A stretch of DNA of 7,301 bases, from NCBI GenBank assembly GCA_017608545.1, contig JAFCFQ010000016.1:1-7301 (forward strand), given 5' to 3'. Shown here piece after piece: positions 1-3,124 of this stretch. The position numbers and the translations under genes are program-made. The first letter of the stretch is position 1, and each line of letters starts with the position of its first letter. The notes under the pieces were generated by a model that was given only the letters and a program-made list of their open reading frames with translations, did no database searches and was not told where the DNA came from. The DNA comes from Candidatus Aenigmatarchaeota archaeon (GTDB taxonomy: Archaea; Aenigmatarchaeota; Aenigmatarchaeia; Aenigmatarchaeales; Aenigmatarchaeaceae).

Positions 1-89
1 GGTTGAACTATTTGACCACCTCCAAAAATTAGCAAAAGAACTACTAAACAAATTATTGCTATTATTAAAATCGGTAGGAAGTCGGGCAT
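1..89 (-). CDS. N-terminus of a single-span membrane protein (partial, runs off the left edge)
   Basis: An open frame starts with ATG at 89 and stays open to base 1, giving about 29 residues. It begins MPDFLPILIIAI and continues as an uninterrupted hydrophobic stretch (about residues 4-22), followed by the glycine-rich turn FGGGQIVQ. This looks like an N-terminal signal anchor or uncleaved membrane segment. No family is recognised from so short a piece. The gene diverges from Pelota with only 37 bases between the two ATGs. A T/A-rich box at 112-119 sits about 26 bases upstream of this ATG, and no Shine-Dalgarno is present, which fits a leaderless transcript. The rest of the protein lies outside the window. 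Confidence 0.6.
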   Translation of the reverse strand, partial: MPDFLPILIIAIICLVVLLLIFGGGQIVQ

Positions 90-95
90 AGTTGA

Positions 96-103
96 TATTT
101 AAA
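96..103 (+). promoter_or_regulatory. TATA box for the Pelota gene
   Basis: TATTTAAA is centred about 27 bases upstream of the Pelota ATG. This is the usual archaeal TATA-to-start distance, so transcription should begin at or next to the ATG. There is no Shine-Dalgarno. The box lies inside the region the opposing gene's promoter would also occupy. Confidence 0.55.
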
Positions 104-111
104 CAATAAAG

Positions 112-119
112 AATAAAAA
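112..119 (-). promoter_or_regulatory. Probable TATA box for the left-edge membrane-protein gene
   Basis: On the minus strand this reads TTTTTATT, centred about 26 bases upstream of the ATG at 89. It is a weaker match than the opposing box and is supported mainly by position. Confidence 0.35.
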
Positions 120-126
120 TATTCTC

Positions 127-1143
127 ATGCGCTCAAGTTTTGATTTAAAACATAACATAGCAAAAATAACTCCTGATACAAGAGAAGACTTAGAAATATT
201 GAAAGAAGTTATAACTCCTGGAAGCTTTATTACTGCAAAGTCTCCAAGGAGTGTAAAAATAAAAAGAGAAGGAAAATTGGTAAGAGCAAAAACAGGAAGA
301 AAAGAAGTAATAATGAAAATACAAGTTGAAAAAATCGAGTTAAGAGATAAATTAAGGTTAACAGGAAAAATTTTGGAAGCTCCTGAAAGAGTTGAAAAAG
401 GTTATCATACAATAGAAGTTGAACCAAAAAAATTTTTAAAAATTGAAAAAGAGTGGAAGTCTTGGGAAATAGATAGAATTAAATCTGCTGAAAGAAAACC
501 TGAACCTGTTTTAATATGCATTTTAGATGAAAATGAAGCTGATTTTTACTTTTTAAAAGAGAGATACAAACATTTGTTTAATATAAAATTAAAATCTTCT
601 GGAAAAAGGTTTGAAACAAAAAAAGCTGAAAAAGAAAGGAAAGAATATTATGAAAAAATTTTGAATGAGTTAAAGAAAAGGTCTGAAAAAGTTAAAAAAA
701 TTGTAATTGCTGGCCCAGGATTTGCTAGAGAAAATTTACAAAAGCTAATAAAACAAAGAGAAAAAGAATTATTAAAAAAATTAATGATGAATTTCACTTA
801 TCAAACAGGAAATTTAGGTTTACAAGAATTGTTGAAAAAAGGTTTGATAGAAAAAATAACTAAATATAGTAGAATTTCTCAAGAAACAAAAGCTGTTGAA
901 AAATTGTTAGATGAAATTAATAAAAATGGAAAAGCTGTTTACGGTTTTGAAAAAACTAAGGAAGCTTTAGAAAGTGGAAATATTGATTTTTTATTAGTTT
1001 CTGATGTTAAAATTAGAGATTTTGAAGAATTATTAGATTTAGCAGATAAAGTAAAATGTAAGATAATGATAATTAATAGTGAACATGCTGCTGGAGAAAA
1101 ATTATTAGGTCTTGGTGGAATAGGAGGACTGTTAAAATTCTAA
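127..1143 (+). CDS. pelA: Archaeal Pelota (Dom34), ribosome rescue factor
   Basis: Pelota enters the empty A site of stalled ribosomes with an aEF1A-type GTPase and, with ABCE1, splits the subunits (no-go decay and recycling). The 338 residues match the usual length of about 350. Residues 1-125 form the Sm-like N-terminal domain (family features LKHNIAKITPDTREDL and ITPGSFITAKSPRSVKI). The central eRF1-like domain (about 130-250) contains IAGPGFARENL and TGNLGLQELLKKG. The C-terminal domain (about 255-338) contains VYGFEKTKEALESGNIDFLLVSD and ends with the family signature HAAGEKLLGLGGIGGLLKF. As expected, the GGQ peptide-release loop of aRF1 is absent. The start is supported by a TATA box about 27 bases upstream, suggesting a leaderless mRNA. 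Codons are A-rich and AGA/AAA dominated, as in the neighbouring genes. Confidence 0.96.
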   Translation: MRSSFDLKHNIAKITPDTREDLEILKEVITPGSFITAKSPRSVKIKREGKLVRAKTGRKEVIMKIQVEKIELRDKLRLTGKILEAPERVEKGYHTIEVEPKKFLKIEKEWKSWEIDRIKSAERKPEPVLICILDENEADFYFLKERYKHLFNIKLKSSGKRFETKKAEKERKEYYEKILNELKKRSEKVKKIVIAGPGFARENLQKLIKQREKELLKKLMMNFTYQTGNLGLQELLKKGLIEKITKYSRISQETKAVEKLLDEINKNGKAVYGFEKTKEALESGNIDFLLVSDVKIRDFEELLDLADKVKCKIMIINSEHAAGEKLLGLGGIGGLLKF

Positions 1144-1167
1144 CTCGATTATAATAGTAAAAAGAAA

Positions 1168-1177
1168 AATATAAATT
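1168..1177 (+). promoter_or_regulatory. Possible TATA box for the 39-residue ORF
   Basis: AATATAAATT is centred about 34 bases upstream of the ATG at 1207, so a transcript from it would carry a leader of about 7-9 bases. The T-rich stretch downstream (1184-1199) could also end the Pelota transcript. Both readings rest on position and composition only. Confidence 0.35.
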
Positions 1178-1206
1178 TGTGAATTTTCTTATCTTTTATT
1201 GGTTAA

Positions 1207-1326
1207 ATGAGGAAAAAGAAGGAAATTAAAAAGAAGGAAGAAAAAATTTTAGTCATTGGTCCTGAAGGAAATTATGAAATTCCAAAAATTAGAATGGATA
1301 GATTTGAATATAAAATTAGTGATTAA
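1207..1326 (+). CDS. Small basic hypothetical protein, 39 residues
   Basis: A complete ORF runs ATG to TAA. The product starts with a Lys/Glu run (MRKKKEIKKKEEK) followed by a more ordered-looking part, ILVIGPEGNYEIPKIRMDRF then EYKISD. No family is recognised. Reasons to think it real: it fills the otherwise empty gap between Pelota and a convergent gene, it stops 3 bases short of that gene's stop codon, its codon choice matches the neighbours, and a TATA-like element lies upstream. Reasons for doubt: it is short, has no Shine-Dalgarno, and A-rich DNA yields Lys-rich ORFs by chance. The Pro/Gly-containing second half is harder to dismiss than the Lys-rich head. It could be a small nucleic-acid-binding protein, but nothing in the sequence proves that. 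Confidence 0.5.
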   Translation: MRKKKEIKKKEEKILVIGPEGNYEIPKIRMDRFEYKISD

Positions 1327-1329
1327 TTA

Positions 1330-2184
1330 CTAGCTAATTGTTATTGTTGAATTCGTTGAGTGAATTGTATTATTACTTATACCTGTTGTAGTTATTGTAA
1401 AATTACCTATCACTGTACCCAATGCGGTTTTAATTGTTAATAAAGAAGTTGCAAATCCTTCTGAAGGAACATTAACTGGACTTATTGAATAGGAACATAT
1501 TGAACCAATTGGACAATTTGAAGCTGTTAAATAAACTAAACCTGAAAATTTGTTGATTGAAGATACATTAATTATAAAAGAGGCTTCTTGATTAACAACT
1601 TTCTTATAAGAAGGTATTGATTTTATAGAAAAATCCTTTATACATGAATGATTGTAAGCACATCTGGATTCAATATCACAACCTTTTGGTTCACATTTTC
1701 TTGTTACCAACATTTGAGAAGTACAAGGTCCACCACACCCTTGATTAATCCATTCCGTACAAATGCATTCTTTAGATTTAACTGTCAAATAATAAGTTTT
1801 TGCTTTTTTAATTCCAGAACTAGTTGCAAAAATATTTATTGGATAAGTTCCAATTGGTGTTAATTCTGATGGTGTAATTTTCAATTCAGAAGTGTAAGTT
1901 GGTTTAGCACTAGTTATTGATAAAGAACATTCTGCATATTTTGGACAATTAGAAATATATAATTCAACTGGTTTAGATTTTTCTTTGAATTGAGAAAATA
2001 CTATGACCACAGATTTTATTGTTTTTTCTTGACTTATCTCTCCTTCATTTGGTTCTAAATAAATGTTAAAATCAAAAGGTCTTTGAAAAATATAAAAAAC
2101 AAAGTCAAGATAAAACCAACCAATGAAGAACACTGTAAAAATGATTAATAAAGATATTATTTGTAAAAATGTCTTTTTCTTCAT
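1330..2184 (-). CDS. Membrane-anchored extracellular protein: two Ig-like modules flanking a Cys-rich (TSP1-like) module
   Basis: The gene encodes 284 residues. A basic start (MKKK) and hydrophobic segment (about 6-33) form a signal anchor, and the rest should lie outside the cell. Residues 38-135 and 184-284 are two related beta-rich modules. Each has a cysteine pair in the same setting, NC-x5-C followed by S-x-S-I (C80/C86 and C224/C230), and a late G-T-x-x-x-G/I-N strand, typical of archaeal surface Ig-like repeats. Between them, residues 138-181 hold eight cysteines (140, 142, 150, 154, 164, 169, 175, 181) in an EWINQGCGGPC...TRKC...C...C pattern that resembles a thrombospondin type 1 repeat. 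Five N-glycosylation sequons are visible (N178, N206, N261, N271, N278), all in the second half. The total of twelve cysteines fits full disulfide pairing. A surface or adhesion role is an inference. The ATG is supported by a minus-strand TATA-like box about 28 bases upstream. The gene lies 31 bases downstream of tRNA-Ala on the same strand. Confidence 0.82.
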   Translation of the reverse strand: MKKKTFLQIISLLIIFTVFFIGWFYLDFVFYIFQRPFDFNIYLEPNEGEISQEKTIKSVVIVFSQFKEKSKPVELYISNCPKYAECSLSITSAKPTYTSELKITPSELTPIGTYPINIFATSSGIKKAKTYYLTVKSKECICTEWINQGCGGPCTSQMLVTRKCEPKGCDIESRCAYNHSCIKDFSIKSIPSYKKVVNQEASFIINVSSINKFSGLVYLTASNCPIGSICSYSISPVNVPSEGFATSLLTIKTALGTVIGNFTITTTGISNNTIHSTNSTITIS

Positions 2185-2207
2185 AAATAATTTTTAGAAT
2201 ATTTTGA

Positions 2208-2216
2208 GTAATAAAT
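2208..2216 (-). promoter_or_regulatory. TATA-like box for the surface-protein gene, touching the tRNA-Ala 3' end
   Basis: The minus-strand sequence ATTTATTAC is centred about 28 bases upstream of the ATG at 2184. Its first base is the tRNA-Ala discriminator, so the box begins right where the tRNA ends. It suggests a separate leaderless transcript, although read-through from the tRNAs is also possible. Confidence 0.4.
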
Positions 2217-2298
2217 GGACCGGATGGGATTTGAACCCATAACCTCCACCATTTCGGTTAATTGCCAAGGTGGCGATCTTCCGTTGATCTACCGGCCC
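2216..2298 (-). tRNA. tRNA-Ala(GGC) with an 11-nt intron
   Basis: An 83-nt precursor folds as a clear tRNA. The acceptor stem GGGCCGG/CCGGTCC contains the G3-U70 wobble pair that defines alanine tRNAs, with discriminator A73. The D stem is GATC/GATC, the anticodon stem CCACC/GGTGG and the T arm ATGGG-TTCAAAT-CCCAT. The anticodon loop is 18 nt instead of 7. Removing 2252-2262 after position 37 restores loop TTGGCAT with anticodon GGC (2264-2266). No CCA is encoded. The G3-U70 pair supports the alanine assignment independently of the intron model. It is the downstream member of a tandem with tRNA-Val, only one base apart. Confidence 0.93.
2252..2262 (-). other. Archaeal tRNA intron, 11 nt, position 37/38 of tRNA-Ala
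   Basis: The intron reads ATTAACCGAAA. Loop bases TTGG (32-35) pair with intron CCGA through one U-G wobble and three ordinary pairs. This leaves a 3-nt bulge (AA then T38) on the 3' side next to the anticodon stem and a 7-nt loop on the other side. The result is a bulge-helix-loop, a relaxed form of the canonical bulge-helix-bulge. Cutting after the second base of the 3' bulge and after position 37 gives a normal 7-nt loop. The intron has no room for a distal helix. Confidence 0.85.
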
Positions 2299-2299
2299 A

Positions 2300-2372
2300 T
2301 GGGTCGGGCAGGATTCGAACCTGCGACCTCTACCTCGTAAGGGTAGCGTCATAACCACTAGACCACCGACCC
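2300..2372 (-). tRNA. tRNA-Val(UAC)
   Basis: An intronless 73-nt cloverleaf. The acceptor stem GGGTCGG/CCGACCC is perfect, with A73. The D stem is GTC/GAC, the anticodon stem CTACC/GGTAG, the loop CTTACGA with anticodon UAC (2337-2339), the variable region AGGTC and the T arm GCAGG-TTCGAAT-CCTGC. No CCA is encoded. It lies first in a tandem with tRNA-Ala, separated by the single base 2299, so the pair is almost certainly one transcript. A TATA element at 2396-2403 is centred about 27 bases upstream of its 5' end. Confidence 0.95.
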
Positions 2373-2395
2373 TTAAAGAACATTAAAATTTACAA

Positions 2396-2403
2396 TATAT
2401 AAA
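2396..2403. promoter_or_regulatory. Shared TATA element between tRNA-Val and the DNA glycosylase gene
   Basis: The plus strand reads TATATAAA and the minus strand TTTATATA, so it is a usable box in both directions. Its centre is about 27 bases from the tRNA-Val 5' end and about 23 bases from the glycosylase ATG. The whole gap is 50 bases. It is the best TATA match in that gap for both genes, although TTTAATG-like sequence nearer the tRNA is a weaker alternative. Confidence 0.5.
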
Positions 2404-2422
2404 AAATTAACTAAATATCTTT

Positions 2423-2980
2423 ATGAAACTTCCAAGAAAATTTTATTCGAAGAACACAAAAATCGTTGCTAGAGAATTATTAGGAAAAATTTTAGTTCAT
2501 AAAAAATGTAAGGGAAAAATAGTTGAAACTGAAGCTTATTTTGGAAAAAATGATCCTGCTTCTAGAGCTTATATGGGAAGGCCAAAATTTTGTGTAAAAC
2601 TCATGAATGATAAGCCTGGAAAAGCTTTAATATACATGGTTCACAATAATTGGCTTTTTAACATCGTTGCTCATGAAAAAAATGAAACTGGAGCTGTTCT
2701 AATAAGAGCATTAGAACCTTTAGAAGGAATCAAAATAATGAAAAAGAGAAGAGGAGTTAATGATATTAAAAACCTCACAAATGGTCCAGGAAAATTAACA
2801 AAAGCTTTTGGCATTGATAAAAGACATAATGGTTTAGATTTAACGAAAGATAATTTATTTATAGAAAATTCTAATGAAAAATTTGAAATCGTTAACACAA
2901 CCAGAATCGGAATTTCTAGAGGTAAGGAAAGATTATTAAGATTTTATATAAAAGACAACGAATTTGTTTCTAAAAAATAG
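2423..2980 (+). CDS. mpg: 3-methyladenine (alkyladenine) DNA glycosylase, AAG/Mpg family
   Basis: This monofunctional base-excision-repair enzyme removes alkylated or deaminated purines such as 3-methyladenine and hypoxanthine. The 185 residues match the family's compact size. The catalytic motif IVETEAYFG is at 33-41. By alignment with human AAG, E37 is the general base and Y39 the residue that stacks on the flipped base. The region GKALIYMVHNNWLFNIVAHE (67-86) is the family's beta-hairpin and pocket, AVLIRALEP (91-99) carries the conserved Arg, and NLTNGPGKLTKAFGI (117-131) is the near-invariant C-terminal signature. Where human AAG has His136, this protein has Arg (R48, in DPASRAY). The start follows a TATA box about 23 bases upstream and no Shine-Dalgarno is seen. 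The gene sits between oppositely oriented tRNAs, and its TAG stop directly abuts the tRNA-Ile 3' end. Confidence 0.93.
   Translation: MKLPRKFYSKNTKIVARELLGKILVHKKCKGKIVETEAYFGKNDPASRAYMGRPKFCVKLMNDKPGKALIYMVHNNWLFNIVAHEKNETGAVLIRALEPLEGIKIMKKRRGVNDIKNLTNGPGKLTKAFGIDKRHNGLDLTKDNLFIENSNEKFEIVNTTRIGISRGKERLLRFYIKDNEFVSKK
2972..2977 (-). terminator. Oligo-T terminator for tRNA-Ile, inside the glycosylase's last codons
   Basis: On the minus strand, six consecutive T residues begin four bases beyond the tRNA-Ile 3' end. Archaeal RNA polymerase terminates at such T runs. The same bases on the plus strand are the last two Lys codons (AAA AAA) of the glycosylase. The T run is seen directly and its function is inferred. 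Confidence 0.45.
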
Positions 2981-3016
2981 TGGGCGAGGCCGGATTTGAA
3001 CCGACGACCTCCAGTT

Positions 3017-3033
3017 ATCTTAGCTTAGTGTCA
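3017..3033 (-). other. tRNA-Ile intron 2, 17 nt, canonical position 37/38
   Basis: The intron reads TGACACTAAGCTAAGAT. The central helix is CTTA (positions 32-35) with intron TAAG. The bulges are TA/T on the 5' side and AT/A on the 3' side, cut after the second base of each. The proximal helix is the rebuilt anticodon stem CCAGT/ACTGG, which exists in full only after intron 1 is gone. There is no convincing distal helix in the remaining 10 nt. Confidence 0.82.
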
Positions 3034-3041
3034 TATAAGAC

Positions 3042-3057
3042 TTGCGCAGAGCATCTA
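3042..3057 (-). other. tRNA-Ile intron 1, 16 nt, noncanonical position 29/30
   Basis: The intron reads TAGATGCTCTGCGCAA. It sits in a complete bulge-helix-bulge. The central helix is GCGC (positions 24-27) with intron GCGC. The two 3-nt bulges, CA/T and AA/G, are each cut after the second base. The distal intron hairpin is AGA-TGC-TCT, and the proximal helix pairs AGA (21-23) with TCT (31-33). Every canonical element is present although the site lies in the anticodon stem rather than the loop. Confidence 0.85.
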
Positions 3058-3095
3058 TGGCGCTCTACCAGACTAAGCTACCCGCCCATTATCAA

Positions 3096-3103
3096 TTTAT
3101 TTA
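3096..3103 (+). promoter_or_regulatory. TATA box for the COG1395 HTH gene
   Basis: TTTATTTA is centred about 25 bases upstream of the ATG at 3125, predicting a leaderless transcript. No Shine-Dalgarno is present. It interleaves with the opposing tRNA-Ile promoter in a 37-base gap. Confidence 0.45.
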
Positions 3104-3113
3104 TTGCTAAACT

Positions 3114-3121
3114 AATTTAAA
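3114..3121 (-). promoter_or_regulatory. Probable TATA box for tRNA-Ile
   Basis: The minus-strand sequence TTTAAATT is centred about 30 bases upstream of the tRNA-Ile 5' end at 3087, the expected distance for transcription starting at or just before the tRNA. The short leader leaves little 5' sequence for RNase P to remove. Confidence 0.45.
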
Positions 3122-3124
3122 AAT

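Larger units (their letters stand above)
2981..3087 (-). tRNA. tRNA-Ile(UAU) with two introns (16 and 17 nt)
   Basis: A 107-nt precursor. The acceptor stem is GGGCGGG/CTCGCCC with A73, the D arm GCTT-AGTCTGGTA-GAGC, the variable region AGGTC and the T arm GTCGG-TTCAAAT-CCGGC. The 50 nt between D and variable regions cannot make an anticodon arm with one intron. Removing 3042-3057 (after position 29) and 3017-3033 (after position 37) gives a perfect stem CCAGT/ACTGG and loop CTTATAA, with the invariant U33 and anticodon UAU (3035-3037). Apart from the wobble base, that loop equals the usual archaeal tRNA-Ile loop CTGATAA, and the D arm and backbone also look like tRNA-Ile. The mature RNA would be 74 nt with no encoded CCA. 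UAU reads the AUA codon, a job most archaea give to a CAU tRNA modified to agmatidine. Confidence 0.87.

Noticed and set aside
1648..1863. Plus-strand open frame opposite the surface-protein gene
   Set aside because: It mirrors the Cys-rich module of the real minus-strand gene and has no start signal or plausible protein character of its own.
2252..2262. Unspliced tRNA-Ala with an enlarged 18-nt anticodon loop
   Set aside because: A 4-bp helix and a 3-nt bulge sit exactly where a 37/38 intron requires them, and excision restores a standard loop with U33 and GGC.
2981..3087. tRNA-Ile model with a single 33-nt intron
   Set aside because: I tried every placement of one 33-nt intron in the 50-nt segment. 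None gives a full 5-bp stem and U33. The best (after position 29) leaves a C-A mismatch and A at position 33. Two introns give a perfect arm and matching splice motifs.
2981..3087. Broken tRNA pseudogene instead of an intron-bearing tRNA
   Set aside because: All stems are intact, the discriminator and T loop are normal, and both insertions sit in recognisable bulge-helix-bulge contexts, which decay would not produce.
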